A stretch of 64,000 nucleotides of DNA from Gadus chalcogrammus. Taxonomy: Eukaryota > Chordata > Actinopteri > Gadiformes > Gadidae. The notes beneath the pieces are model-generated. The model was not told where the DNA came from. It saw nothing but the letters and a program-made list of their open reading frames with translations, and did no database searches. The position numbers and the translations under genes were made by a program. The stretch covers positions 16,798,342-16,862,341 of the forward strand of contig NC_079426.1 of the NCBI RefSeq assembly GCF_026213295.1, written 5' to 3'. Of this stretch, positions 1-24,735 are shown in pieces. Position 1 is the first letter of the stretch. Every line of letters starts with the position of its first letter.

Positions 1-5
1 ACCCT

Positions 6-2560
<2,555 letters not shown>

Positions 2561-4271
2561 ACATCCTTGTTTGTAAAAAAATCATGCTCAAGCTCACCGC
2601 AGCTTCAATCGTTTATCGGTCATCCAGGAAGTGTAAAACAGTGTCACGTCAACAGTAAAACAAACACACAACTCAGACTCACTTTTTACTGCCTTGTCTT
2701 GTCAAATCACATCAGCTGTCGTTACAATCTTTTAATGCATAAATCTACTTTTGAGTCACTTGGTACTTTTGTGACTTCAACTGCATATGTTTCTGAGACC
2801 ATATAGCAAGCAGTCAGGACCTGTAGGCCTTCTGCTCTTGGACGAATGCATGCAGTTTGACCCCTAAAAGTTACCACTGGGAGTCTGCAACCTACTAGAA
2901 TATCCCTACTTACAGTAAAGACATGAAGGGTCAAAGCTTTTTAGCACAGAAGTGGGGAATTCTTTGGTATGATTGCTGTTGGGGAGCTAAATGTCAAACT
3001 GGGTGTGGTCCTTTACAGCATCATCCACATGAAACGTTAGATCATCATACATCTGCAGGACACCACATGTAGGAAATCCACGTTGGTCTCTCTCTATCTC
3101 CCTTTAACCATCTCTGTCTCGCCCTCTCCCACTCTGTCTATCCCTCTGTCCGATAGGCAGACAGACTAGATAGCTAGCTAGAAAGAGAAACGAAACAGAG
3201 AGTGTCCGAGAGTAAAGTATATTGACTTTACTTGGACTATGTTAATCAGCGCGTCGTGGCGTGAGATGAACAAAAGGCCGGCTCCCTGGACCTGACAATG
3301 CCGCCGTTATTTCCTAGGTTATTTCTGGGGTGCTGGGCCCAAACAAGGATGAAGGACTGGCCACAAAAGGGAAGAATGTGGATCCTGTGGACGTGGGGTG
3401 AAGGGGTGGGTCTTCAGAGGCTGCTTGGCCCGAGGGGGTTGGGGGCCTGCCCTTTCACATTGTGGACAGATCCTGGGGCTTTCTAAACCAAGGTCTTCCC
3501 TAGGCCAAGGAGGAGGAGGAGGAGGAGGAGGTGCGAAGTGGGGGTCCCTAATAAGAGTCAGCCATTTGGGGGGAGGGGGGGGGGGGGGGGGGGGGGGGGG
3601 GAGGTTAGTACACGAGGAGGAGAGGAGGGAACAAAGGAGATGAGCTCAGGCCAAAGCCAAGTGGTCACTCAGCAAGTCATCTGAGGGAGGATGACTGAAT
3701 AATAGGCAACGACTTGTTCCACCATGTTCCCCCAGGTTCTCTTCCGATGTCCTGTTGAAAGTGGCACGGAGAAGCACAGACGTGGAAATCTCAATCTGGG
3801 CGTCGTCGGAGACAGGCGAGGAAGCATTGCATGACTCTGTTAATAAAGCTGTACTCAAGCACCAACAAATTCCTAAAGGGAAACAGCTTCAGCTTTTGTA
3901 TCACAGCATGGGACAGAGGTGAGAGCAGGGTGTGTATGCAAAGCATTTGCATGTTTGCCTGCCTTTGTGTGTGTCATGTGTGTGGGTGTCTGTCCAATTT
4001 TTCATGTGTGTGCATGTGCATGCTTATGCAACTTTGTGTACACGTGCAATATTGATTGTAGCCCCATTATGCGCGGGTCTATAAACTGTTATGTTGTTCA
4101 TGCACGTCCGCACAACAATACGACTCTCCTGAGAAATGTGTGTGTATGTTTTAGTCCTGGCAGCAATCCATGAAAGACTTGTGGAACAATGTAACAGGAT
4201 CTTGTCCTGCCGCTGTCTGTCTGACTGCATGTCTGCATGGGTGTCTGTCTGCTTGTCTATCTATGTGGTAG
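2561..4271. other. gene-free stretch with (GGA)n and a 27-nt poly-G
   Basis: No gene supported. A (GGA)n run is at about 3508-3531 and an uninterrupted G27 at 3575-3601, preceded by G6 and an A. Such a G run can form quadruplexes and is a common place for assembly error. Confidence 0.6.
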
Positions 4272-4628
<357 letters not shown>

Positions 4629-5275
4629 TTCTGTCTATCTGTCTGTCAGTGACAATATGGGGCTAACCAGGCACTACTTTTCATGGCACACCGTCTGAAC
4701 TGTATGATTTACTTCCGTCAGGAATCCATGAAAGACGGTCTGACTGCCACTTTGAGTGTACATTTGCCTGTTTGTGCGCGGGCCCCTTCCGTTCGCGTGT
4801 CTGTTCCTGGTACAGCGTGTTCTCCTCCGCTACCCGGCCGTGCCCCAGAACCCAAACAAAAGCCCTGGTAAGGATCAGCAGCTGATGACAATAACGAGGC
4901 CTCCATGCGTGGGAGGGCAGCCTGTACCGCAGCGGGCCAGCCATTGAGACTAGTGACCCTGCTCTTGGAGCCCCCCTGACCTGGGAGCCCCCCTGCCTCG
5001 GGAGCCCCCACCAGCCAGGATGAAGACCCACAGCACCCATCCGTTCAGCTCGCTGCAGATCACTGTCAATACTTGCTCAGGAAGTACTTCTGCAAATTCC
5101 TTTGCCCTTCTCTGTGTTTGTGTGTGTGGATTATTTCTATTATTCCCGCTCACCGTGTGTCAGGCAGGGTTTAGGATCAATGAGGTGTACGATGATACAA
5201 TATGACAACGCCATGACAGTATCGCCTTGAGGGCTGGGATGGGTCGGGATAAGCAGAAGAAGGACCTTGTGAACC
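4629..5275. other. gene-free stretch
   Basis: Mixed-composition DNA with C-rich short tandem motifs near 4965-5010 (ggagcccccctg-type units). No gene recognised. Confidence 0.5.
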
Positions 5276-5343
5276 TCTCTCTCTCTCTCTCTCTTCCTCT
5301 CCCTCTCTCACGCTCTCTCCTGCTCTCTCTCTCTCTCTCTCCT

Positions 5344-5409
<66 letters not shown>

Positions 5410-5431
5410 GCTCTCTCTCTCTCTCTCTCCT

Positions 5432-5487
<56 letters not shown>

Positions 5488-5526
5488 GCTCTCTCTCTCT
5501 CTCTCCTGCTCTCTCTCTCTCTCTCC
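5276..5526. repeat. (CT)n microsatellite with CTCCTG interruptions
   Basis: CT repeat of about 250 bp regularly interrupted by ctcctgctct at roughly 5315, 5341, 5406, 5428, 5483 and 5505. Confidence 0.97.
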
Positions 5527-5842
5527 GGCTCCCTCCCCCCCGCTCTCCCTGTTTCTTGTGCCCATTGCTTGCGTGTGGAGACTCTAATTGGCGTAGTGCT
5601 GTGGGACCTTGAGGATGCTTGTCTGAAAGGCTGGAACAGGAAGCGGACACTTATCTAGAGGGAGAAAGTAGCAGGACCCCCCCCCCCACCAAGGCTCTAA
5701 GCACTGTTAAGAGAACCCAGTAAAGGCCTCCGCACGATAGGGTCACCTTTGTTCCGTCAGCAGTCAGTCGAACCAAGACCAATGTTTGAGGAAAATCCCC
5801 TGCAGTCCACAGGCTAAGACATACCTGAGACTAATACCACAA

Positions 5843-5960
5843 TAAATACAATATATTGGATTTACACAGCGCTTTTTATTCATCCCAAGGCGCTTCACAC
5901 TAACGAGGAGAAGAAACAACAAGAACAGAAAATAAAACTAAAATTACAAGTGACTGGGAT
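5843..5960 (+). repeat. short interspersed repeat fragment (GCGCTTTT type)
   Basis: The arrangement attggatttacacagcgct ... ccaaggcgcttcacac followed by an A-rich tail with aaacaacaa resembles a repeat fragment common in fish genomes. A similar arrangement occurs at 42156-42290 inside chst15. The family is not identified. Confidence 0.4.
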
Positions 5961-6370
5961 TTTCCAAAGGCTTCGTTGGTGAAGAGAGCTTTAGTCTCAT
6001 GTTAAAGACAATATTATTCCCAGCAGAGATAGTTAATATTCTTCCACTAGGAAATATACATGTGCCGGCCCCTCACCCATGACTAACTGGCTGCCTGTGG
6101 ACTGGTGTGTCTGGCTGTAATGATAAGAGGCTTTGCACTCAGATACAAATCCAAAACAGATGAATTGAAGTTTAATAGAATCAACCGGACACCGAAGGAT
6201 TAAAAGATTAAGTTATTTAGTTATGTCAAGGAAGATCCACTTTGTGTTAGGAAAACTGTAGCTACGCAAATAGAAATTAACACCATAAGAAGGCTCACCC
6301 TCTCCTAACTCAACAGTGAAATGATAGCCACACATCATATTATATATATATATATATATGCAAAATAATA

Positions 6371-6401
6371 TTTCATTTGCGAATATTATTCGCAAATGAA
6401 A
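6371..6401. repeat. perfect 15-bp inverted repeat
   Basis: Arms 6371-6385 and 6387-6401 (tttcatttgcgaata and its complement) are separated by one base and lie just after a (TA)n run. It may be a cruciform-prone slippage product. Confidence 0.85.
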
Positions 6402-8040
6402 CCAATTATTTCACCAAACTAGTCTTTGCATTACTTTAATACTCAATTCATTAACTGAACCCATGCACACACCTACTCTGTCACACACTGATGCAGACGT
6501 TGGTTTTGCGTCCGGCTGCGATCAGCATTGAATCAGGGTTGGTGGGCCTGAGGGTAGGTGATCCTGACAGGGGTCAAAGTTCAATTGTTCAGATAATAGA
6601 TGCAGACCCTAGCTTTGACTCTATCTAATATAATATTATGTATATATACATAGGGAAATATATATATATATACTGGGAAAACAACAGCGAACACTGAGTC
6701 TAATCATCAGGATCACAAGAGGAGCAACAGTGGATTTTCTTTGGAGGGGCTTCTGTTGCGTGTGGCAGTCCTGAGCTAATGAAGAGGATTTATAGGCCCA
6801 TAAATCAGTGTAGCTGTAATGATATAGCAGCCCTGGTGATCCAGGCCTGGAGGTCTTTTCTCCAGGGAGGTGGATCATGTACGCTTCTCTGGCTGAAGCC
6901 TCAGATATTTACGTTTGTATCCAGCCTTGCTCAGATTGAAGCCGGGCGAGATGAGACCAGCCTGCAGAGAGCTCTGATACTATCAGCACTTCTACGTTGC
7001 ACATTGCAATTAAAACATTCTGGCCCGGTCCATCCCCCTGTGTGGAATTCTACATCACCGTGCTGTACATCGGAGGAGAAAAACTAAACTAACACTGACG
7101 AATTTGGGAATGCAGGCTTAGAAATGTGGTTAAAAGATTTGCTCTTCTTTTTTCTTCTCCTTCTCCCAAATGGAGTCTGGAAAACATCTTCATATGGATC
7201 CATGCTTTCATTATCCTCCTGAGACTTCACATGTACAATGCAGGGGCCTCCAGTCATGGCAGAATCATCTTGCTGATAGTACGAGGCCTCTAAAGTACCT
7301 TATGCACTGCAAGCATCTTGTCTCTAAAACCATAAAGGACGTCCCTTCAATTTCATGGGAGCATTAAGATCGGCTAGATCAGCAAAAATCCAAACTTAAG
7401 ACCTCCATCCATCTATCCATATCGATAATCCATCTGTCTAACATCCAAACATCGGTCCATCCATGCATCTGCTAAGGTTTAAAAGTGGTTTGACTCAAGT
7501 GATTGCATATCAAGCGATCAAATAAGCACACAGAGCGACTTTGAAGACTTAGGTCTGTGACGTATCAAACTCCTGCATGGGAGCCTGGAGACACTGGCTC
7601 CAGGACGTGTTTATAGAAAAAGCAATTGGACTCGCATTTCATTCCCTTGAATAAATAAACTATACTGAGGTGGACACACTCATAGCTTCAATGCAACATT
7701 GACATGCAGAAGATACAGGCCTGCAACACCATAAATCTATAGTCAGTACTTTTCAGCCATTTCGTGTCAGTGCATCAGGGCGTCAGCCTGCCTAGCCTTG
7801 GTCTCAGCAGGAAACCTGAGAGCCCCCCGAAACCAAACCGACATGGCTGCCACTGCCACCGCCGAGCCCTCAATACCCAAGATAAGGCAGCTGTCCAGGG
7901 GTTAGGCTGAGGAGGTGTAGTCACACATTCCTGTTGCTTTAAACCTGAGCAGGGAGCGATGTGGGAGTAGACTAGAGATGGAAGGAGGGCTGGGCCACTC
8001 TGACCTCAGCTCAGCAGCTGCATGCTAATGGAGGTTGTGT

Positions 8041-8393
<353 letters not shown>

Positions 8394-8702
8394 TGTGTAT
8401 GCGTGTGTGCATGTGTGTGAGAGGGATAGAAAGTTTGTGTGTGTGTGTGTGTGTAGAAGAGTAACATTTGAGTCATTAACACTTTGAGCACCTGAAGCTG
8501 ACGCAATACAAAAGAAGTTGGCTACATGTATAATGTAAGCTGCTGTGTTTGCGTTCTTTCCCATCACCATTCTGGCCTTGCTATCACACACTGGTCTGTT
8601 AGTACTTGTTTTTGAAGAATCACTGGCAGCTATCCTCGATCACAAGAAAATGTGTTGTCTCTGAGTGAACTGCGTGTGCAGACAGTGGTTTTTGTCTCTA
8701 CA
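8394..8702. other. gene-free stretch
   Basis: A short GT repeat sits at 8434-8454, otherwise unremarkable sequence with no gene. Confidence 0.5.
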
Positions 8703-10907
<2,205 letters not shown>

Positions 10908-11111
10908 ATTAAAGAGAAAAACTGATATATGGTGATAAAGAAAAGAGAGGGAATAGGGAGAGAAAGTGTGTGAGGGCTCACACTTGTTCAAGACTCATGG
11001 AAGAGTTTGTATGGCATGTGTGTGTATTTGTGTTTGTCTGTGTGTGTTAGAGAGCACCGGAGTGTAAAGCGATGTAAAGAGGTGCTCTTCTCAAGAAGGG
11101 ATCACACAGAG

Positions 11112-12838
<1,727 letters not shown>

Positions 12839-12860
12839 GCACACACACAGGCACATACGT

Positions 12861-12933
<73 letters not shown>

Positions 12934-13075
12934 CACATACGTGCACAGGGGTACACACACAGGGGCACGTGCACACATACACACAGAAAACACACACACA
13001 GACACACAGACATGTGCACACACGCGCACACATACACTCACTCACAGGCACATACGCGCACAACCATACACACGC
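12839..13075. repeat. (CA)n microsatellite with degenerate right half
   Basis: Pure CA at about 12861-12931 is flanked on both sides by aggcacatacgtgcac. The rest is CA-rich with many substitutions. Confidence 0.95.
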
Positions 13076-13621
13076 AAGTGCAAGCATGCGCACACGTAAA
13101 CTCACAAAGGCTCAGGGCACAGTCGTTGTGCGATGAAAAAGAACAATTAGGGGGAAAATGATGGAGCAGTGTCGGGGGATTTGGCCAATGAGGACTTTAT
13201 TGATTGAAGGACCTCCACTGTTGCAGGCCTCACTGTAGCAATCACTACTGGATGATGATTTGGGTGGTCAAAGTCTTCCAACTTGAAGTTTAAATAAAAA
13301 ATGAATGTGGCGTTCCACCGCATCCGATATCTATTACATCTTCATCAGGTTTTTAGATTTCTCGTAGATGCTGTTGGAAGGATACCACTGTGTTTTACCC
13401 AAGGGGGGATTAAATGGGGGAGAGTGAGATGAGAGGGTAGAAGGAGAGTAAATGTTTGAGTCATATGCAAATTAATGGAAATGAGAGCCAGAAGGAGAGG
13501 GGAGTTGGGTTCCAGTGCTTGGGATGTTTTATGGGTTGCTAGGTGGGTGGGGCGGGCAGGACTCAAGGGAGGCTGGGTGGTAACTGCTAGACGGGGTCTG
13601 GGCTTGCAGTCCAATGGCTAG
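13076..13621. other. gene-free stretch
   Basis: No gene or mobile element recognised in this stretch of about 550 bp. Confidence 0.5.
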
Positions 13622-13744
13622 TTTACATACAAACACACACTAGCGCGCACACACACACACACACAGACACACACATACATGCACGCACGCACAAACACAC
13701 ACACATGCACACACACCATACCACACACACGCACACACTCAAAG

Positions 13745-13784
<40 letters not shown>
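13622..13784. repeat. (CA)n microsatellite, degenerate
   Basis: CA-rich with gcacgcacgcac and agaaacac interruptions. A pure block is at about 13747-13784. Confidence 0.93.
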
Positions 13785-13788
<4 letters not shown>

Positions 13789-14163
13789 GGCAATGAATAA
13801 AGCAATAAAAGCTAATGCAGGTGCAACTGAGTAAACAAGTCTACAACTGGCATGGCCACACCCACATTTCAATTAGTCTGTTTGCTGAGCCCAGTGCTGG
13901 CTCGGTATTTACATTCAAATCAGACAACTGTCACCCTTAACAACAAAGGCGTCACGAGACAATCGCCATGCTGCTTGACTTCCCAATTACGCTGTGTACT
14001 TTAGATATTACCCTATGCATGGGTTGGTTTTAGGCTGCGTCATCTCCTATTGGCACAGTGGACATGTAACCCTCGCTGTGATTGGCTGTAATCCCCGGCT
14101 CTCTACTCGTAGGCAAACAAAAAAAGACCTCTTTCCTGAACCTCTTGAAAGTCTCTCTCTGTC
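13785..14163. other. gene-free stretch
   Basis: Single-copy-looking DNA that includes attggctgtaatccc at 14081. No gene is supported. Confidence 0.4.
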
Positions 14164-14844
<681 letters not shown>

Positions 14845-15200
14845 CATGATGAATCCCGTCCCCTCTATTTATATTTCCTAATTGTAATTAGTATGAATTA
14901 TCAATTATGGTTAGTGCCTAATTGCCCTTCATAAAGACAGCTCCCCTGGTTTAAACGGGTCCATTTAAATAATGTTACTAATAGCCCTTGCCTTTACGTC
15001 GCGGATACATCTTCATTGTTCTGCGCGCGAAAGCGTGATGGTTGCCCGTAATTTAACGAGCAATCGAGTGAAGGAGTGCAGGTGGCACCATGGGAGTAAT
15101 TATTGTTAATGAATTATGATGTGACCTTCTGAGAACAATGGCCAATCAGTGTGCACGTTGACTGACAGTGTGCGCCGCGCGCAGATGCTAGCGTCCATGT
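14845..15200. promoter_or_regulatory. candidate conserved non-coding (enhancer-like) block
   Basis: Non-repetitive, AT-rich sequence about 5 kb upstream of nkx1.2. It is dense in TAATT/ATTA homeodomain cores (cctaattgtaattagtatg, gaattatcaattatgg, gtaattattgttaatg) and has a ccaatca box. Composition and position next to a developmental regulator are the only evidence; no alignment was possible. Confidence 0.25.
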
Positions 15201-15241
15201 TGGCGTTCGTGATTGGGCCTTGGTTCCGATTGGATTGAGGG

Positions 15242-15242
<1 letters not shown>

Positions 15243-15330
<88 letters not shown>

Positions 15331-15373
15331 GTGTGTTTGTGTGTGTGTGTGTGTGTCTGTGTGTGTAATTGCG

Positions 15374-15433
<60 letters not shown>

Positions 15434-15451
15434 TGTTTGTAATTGTGTGTG

Positions 15452-15492
<41 letters not shown>

Positions 15493-15527
15493 GCAATTGT
15501 GTGGGTATGTGTGTGTGTGTGCGTGTC

Positions 15528-15569
<42 letters not shown>

Positions 15570-15570
15570 G
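15243..15570. repeat. compound (CT)n-(GT)n microsatellite ending in a G run
   Basis: Pure CT at 15243-15327, then GT at 15329-15568 interrupted by taattgcgca, taattgtttgtaattg and gcaattg, then a G12 run at 15569-15580. Confidence 0.97.
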
Positions 15571-15580
15571 GGGGGGGGGG

Positions 15581-17019
15581 TCCAAGACTGATTGATTGGG
15601 TGTCAGGAAGAGAGTCGGAGGGTAAAACGATCCTCTAGTCTGCTCAAACCTACCTCAGTGCTAAACTCATAGCACAGCACTGAGTTTACTGGAATACACA
15701 CATTCAAGTGGGAAGTGGGTCAGTTATGCTAGGCTAATAGTGGGCTAAAAATGCTACCTTAAATTGTTTAACTGGAAAGTAATTTATTTACACTTAAACG
15801 TGGGTGGCCGTTGGTGTTTGTCTAAATACACCATTGGCAAAACAAACCTTCCAAAATTGCATTCTTTGATAAAAATGGGGCCTGTTCAAAAACATTGAAG
15901 GGGTTTATTTAGCAAGTTAGTTTGCTAGTTTGAGAATCTCATAGACTCACAGCCTCCTGATGGTTAAGCCATTAACAGTGCTGTGTCCATATTATTCACA
16001 TTACTGAGGAATGCCACTGGGATTGCTTCTGGACTCTATGCTGTTTATACTGCAATACTGTCATAGAGCTTGAGGATAAACAAGCATGTCTTGTTTGACT
16101 TGGTACTAATAAGGAGTTTGGTACAAATTCCTTGTCTTAGTTTTCAAGTGGTTGAACCACAAGTTGAGGTAGTTTGGGATACTTGTTTTTACACCGCTTA
16201 CAGCCCTCTGTGGACAACTCTTTGGGAATTTGACCCTTGCTTGAATTTCCAGCAGTCTAGGACCACCATCACATTATTGTATATTGTGTAAAAAAAATGT
16301 AAAAGATACAGATGTATTAAAAAGAAGATTTTTGGTTTATTCTTGAAGAAGTCTTGGGACTGATCCTATTTCTTCCTACAACCTGTTCAATGCATCAAAT
16401 CGGTCAATTACTATTTGCTTTGAAATAGTCATTAGAAAGAAAACCTATTCGACCCAAAGGTAAACACCAACCACGACGACACTCTTCAGACTTCTCCTCC
16501 CCCTGTTTACCCAGCATGGAGGCCATCCAGTGGAAAGTTTGAACTGCCCTTTACCCCGCGGCAGCGGCGGCGGGGAGGGCGAGGGCAGACCGTGACTGAC
16601 AGTGTCCCGCGGTATAATTTACCCCCACGCCACATTGCCCCTCAGCCGCTCCGCGACGCAGTCGACCCCTTTTACAAATCACCCCCCAACTTTACACATC
16701 TGCTGCCTGTCAGCATCTGCCGCGCGCACTCACCCGTCCCAACAGTAATGAAAAACTCTCATTACACCCCCCCCTCGTCCACTCCCACAGCCACCCCACC
16801 CAACAGGTATAATACGGCGGCCGTTAGGACAATTACCGGGGCGGACGCCGTTGACCTTGTTGTCAGAGAGAGTCAAACAAACCAGAAACCATGGGGATTC
16901 ACGTGGAAGCCAGACCGCCGGCCATTTTCATAAGCCTTCATCATGGGGGAAAGTTTACTTGGGAACCAAAAGAACGGCTTACTTTTACTTTACGTTGAGG
17001 AAAGATTGCATTGAGTGTA
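15581..17019. other. gene-free stretch with GC-rich block
   Basis: 15,600-16,430 is plain. 16,440-16,870 is non-repetitive and GC-rich (16545-16580 is cgcggcagcggcggcgg-like) and could be a CpG-rich regulatory region. No open reading frame resembles a known protein. Confidence 0.35.
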
Positions 17020-17250
17020 TGGGGTCGGCTTAGTTCAGGAGGTAGAGCGGGTTGACTTGTAACCAGAAGGTTGCTAGTTCGATCCACGTTTCCTTCTAAC
17101 TGAGTGTGAAGGTGTCCCTGAGCAAGACACCTAACTCTAACTGCTCCCGACGAGCTGGCTGTCGCCTTGAATGGTTGATTCTGGTGAATGTGTGTATAAA
17201 CCCTCACCCACCCTTGCTTTGGATTAACGCTTTTGCTAAATGCTAAATCT
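17020..17250 (+). mobile_element. tRNA-derived SINE
   Basis: A tRNA-like head starts at 17021. It has an A-box-like tagttcaggagg (17031-17042) and a B-box-like agttcgatcc (17076-17085), the RNA polymerase III internal promoter. The following ctgagcaagacacctaac and gctcccgacgagctgg are typical of tRNA-headed fish SINEs. The head lacks proper tRNA pairing and continues into a SINE body, so it is not a tRNA gene. The 3' limit is approximate. Confidence 0.85.
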
Positions 17251-18404
17251 TGCATGACAAATGGTAGAGCTTGGCCGTCTACTGCGATGCCCTGTTCCAA
17301 AAGATACAGTGTGTAGGATCAAGGCATCTAGCGGTGAGGTTCAGATTGCTCACCCTTTTCCAACCATGAAGGAGGGCTACAGTGGCCTGTACTGGCCAGT
17401 TAGGTGACAGTAGGTGTTTCCAAAACAATTTCATTATCTACGAACAATTTTAATTAAAATCTCCAGAGCCTGTTGTCCAACATGGTGGTCTCCCTGGAAA
17501 AGGACCCACACAAAATAGAATTACAATTCTTATTTCCAGAGGATTATATAATAATTAAACCATGCTTATTATCATTATAATCCACTTTGACCAAGAGCGT
17601 TCGACTAGATGCTACTCAATTCTATACACTACCCCTTTAAACGTGTTAACGTAACGCAAAACCAATTACAAGATGCAGGAATGTGGCACCAGAGATCAAA
17701 CGGTGTCGTCTGCTTAATGGTTGACGAGACGCTCGGCGCTCTATTGTTGGTGGGGTCCCCCGGTCCAAGGGGAACTGTGTGGAGACGGTGACGGGCCATA
17801 AGGACACAGTGAAACGCTGTGGTGCGTGAATGGAGACTCAGCTCGTAGCCCAACTCCTGCCATTACACACATTATCTGGCGTTTAGCAGACTGGGGCGGA
17901 GAGCCCCCCCCCCCCCCTCCCCCCGGTGCGGCCGTGGCTTTACGGACCCTGGCGGGAGGTCCCAGATTGGAAGTGTGTCTCCCTGGCCCCCTACGGGGTC
18001 CGACAGGGGGAGGGGGCCTCTCTGGCACTGGCTATTCTCACTATGGACTCTGTACACCAGGGGTCCAGCTGCTCTCCCCTGTTCCTGTTCCTCTGAAGTC
18101 TATACCTGGGGGCCCTCTTTCTCCCAAGGGCTCGTGCAATTGTCCTCAACCCCCCCCCCCGCCGCCCCGCCCCCCCTCCCCGCCCAACACAAACAGATGC
18201 TAGAGAGCCGCTGCTCTTTCTCGTAGGAAGTTGTAAACCTCCAAGCGTGCGGTGGGGCTCCATTCATATGGAACCGGGGGCCTACAGTAACGGCCGTGCA
18301 AGTGGCATACACATGCTAATGCAGAGACACAGACACCCCGTAGGGGCGTCTTCACTAATGTTTGACTATGTAAGTGCCCCCTGGATCATGCCAGTCAGCG
18401 GCGT
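17251..18404. other. gene-free stretch, GC-rich 17.7-18.3 kb
   Basis: The C-rich runs (about 17906-17922, 18150-18183) and overlapping open frames on both strands reflect GC content. I recognise no protein family there. Confidence 0.45.
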
Positions 18405-19889
<1,485 letters not shown>

Positions 19890-20192
19890 GCGCTGGAGCC
19901 CGGCTCCCTTTCATTTGGCGGGGTGTGTGTGTGTGTGTGGGGGGGAGGGGGGGAGGGGGGGGGGGGGACCGACGATTTAAAGAGCGCGCTCACCTCCATT
20001 CATCCACAACCCGTCACGTTGTAAGATTGTCAGAGAGACGGGACAACTTTCCAGACTGAACACAGAGATCTCCTTGTCTATCAGACTTTTTGGGGGTTTA
20101 GATGAGACGTCATTGTTTCATTTCCGCGTAATTGGTGTATTTGTGAACCTTCGCTCCATTCCCAACCCACGGATGAGCTCTCTGGAGGAAAG
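19890..20192 (+). promoter_or_regulatory. nkx1.2: probable nkx1.2 promoter and 5'UTR
   Basis: This segment directly precedes the start codon. It has GC-rich stretches, a GT/G-rich run (19924-19967) and a tttaaag element (19976-19982) that may act as a weak TATA box about 210 bp before the ATG. The transcription start cannot be fixed from sequence alone. Confidence 0.4.
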
Positions 20193-22412
<2,220 letters not shown>

Positions 22413-22960
22413 AAAAAAATGTATAAACTGGTGACACAGTGTACAATTGGAAATACAATTAGCTGAACTAATTGAATGGACACAAAAGTACACTATACTG
22501 TATATAGCTGTATATGGAAATGGATGGATGGAAAAGGATGGACATATTATATTCATTATGCCAGAATTTGGACTGGGCCACGTGAAGATAACTGCTATTC
22601 ATTCATTCATCATTGTGTCCTCAAAGGATTATTCTGGTAATTCTGGTCAAATGTATGAACATATGCCTATATCGTTTCCACAGAGGTCAAGGTTCTTGAG
22701 AGCAAAGGACAAAGTCAAGAGACTATCTTCTAACTGTTTTGCAATGTATTTTTGTGACACAGGAAAGCAGAGGTGCTGTACGTCACTGTGTTCACTGAGC
22801 AGAACAAACTGTTTAATATAATCTATACTCTCCCCTCACAAGTCACATTTGATCCTGCAACCGCCCAACACTATGTATCGCAACAGCGCATGAGCAGCTA
22901 ATTTATTTGTCCATTTTATTTTATTTTGCATTTAATAAAGAGTGTTAATTAAATACCTTA
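22413..22960 (+). other. nkx1.2: nkx1.2 3'UTR with polyadenylation signal
   Basis: Non-coding AT-rich sequence after the TGA stop. The AATAAA at 22934-22939 is the first canonical signal and probably ends the transcript near 22,955. Confidence 0.6.
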
Positions 22961-23961
22961 ATGTAAAACCTTCTGTGTTGTTTATAAATACTTTGGAAGT
23001 AAGCAGAACTAGTTATTCATATATTATGAATTGTCTAATGGCTGGATTTTTATTAAACCTTATCAATTCAATAACAAAATCTGCATTGGTTAATTTCCAT
23101 TTTACATCATCAGAAAGAAGTATATATTTTTATTGATTATTTTTACAGTGACATCGCACATTTATAAGAAATTGCATCAGAGTTAGTAGAAGTAGACGTC
23201 TGTGGTCCCTATCCTCAGTATCGCAGTCATATGTTTGAGTGGTAAACTCTACTGCCATCACGCAAGAAAAAGGGGAACAAAATATAAGAACCAATCTGAT
23301 CAGAGGAAAGATCCCATCTTTTATTAGATGAGGTGTATTTCTTTCATATAACCTTGGTGGTATTAACAAAGCACTCAAATAGTTAAATTGCACAGTGCAA
23401 TCAAAGCGTGTTACCGATTTAGCTTTCCGAGTATGCAGGCTCTATGCAGTATATATTATGCATATACATTATAGATACACCTGTGGGAACAAATGACTTT
23501 CAACGTCATTAATCAATGCCTCATACCTGGAAGCCTTAAATCCATAACACTTGCATGCATCTTGGATGATGTTTCAAATAAACAGTAGTTTATAATTAAT
23601 ATTATTATTTATGGCCATAGAACTATGCTACACAATTTCCTAACGCAGAGAGTTGTGCATTATAGGCGATATAAACTTTAAACTGTGGGGATTAAAATAA
23701 ATATCATAACATAATAACAGCAGTGCAAGCACGCAATGGGCCAACCTTAAAGTTGTTGTTTCTGTGTAAGAGCATGTCCTACCCCTATGGCACCACGTGG
23801 AGGCGACAGTGGTCAACCATGTGTGCAGTATGTCAGCATATAAAACAAATTAAAACCGAAATGATTAGGAACAGAATCCGACAAATCCAGGAAAGTATTA
23901 CCTAGCTCTGAACTCCCTCACAGCACATGCTGGAAGGGAGACAGACAGACAGATACAGACA
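22961..23961. other. gene-free stretch
   Basis: AT-rich DNA without recognisable genes or repeats. Confidence 0.45.
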
Positions 23962-24429
<468 letters not shown>

Positions 24430-24735
24430 GTATGCATGAGCGTTAAAGTGTGTACATCTCTGTCTTGCCCTCTATGTGTGTGAATGTGCACATGCCTGCT
24501 TTTAGACTTGTGCGCGCCTGCAAGTATGTTTGTGTGTGTCTATGTATGTTGAGCACACTTGTGCATGTATGTGCGTGCATGTGTGTGTGGATTTGTGTGT
24601 GTGTGTGCATGTGCGTGTGGGAGTGTTGTTGTGTGTTTGTGTGTGTCTGTGTGTTTGTGTGTGTGTGTGCATGTGAATGTGCGTGTGCGCATGTGCATGT
24701 GTGTGTTGATATGTATGTGTGTGTGTGTGAAGGGG
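24430..24735. repeat. degenerate (GT)n-rich region
   Basis: GT-rich with gcatgtgc and tgtatg variants throughout. It looks like an old decayed dinucleotide array. Confidence 0.75.

Noticed and set aside
3575..3601. G27 run as a special regulatory quadruplex
   Set aside because: It lies in gene-free DNA and may be a slippage or assembly product; no promoter context is visible.
17021..17093. tRNA gene
   Set aside because: The A- and B-box-like sequences belong to a SINE head. The following SINE body and poor cloverleaf pairing argue against a working tRNA.
17741..18312. Overlapping proline- and glycine-rich frames on both strands
   Set aside because: They arise from a GC-rich block. There is no family match and the frames overlap each other.
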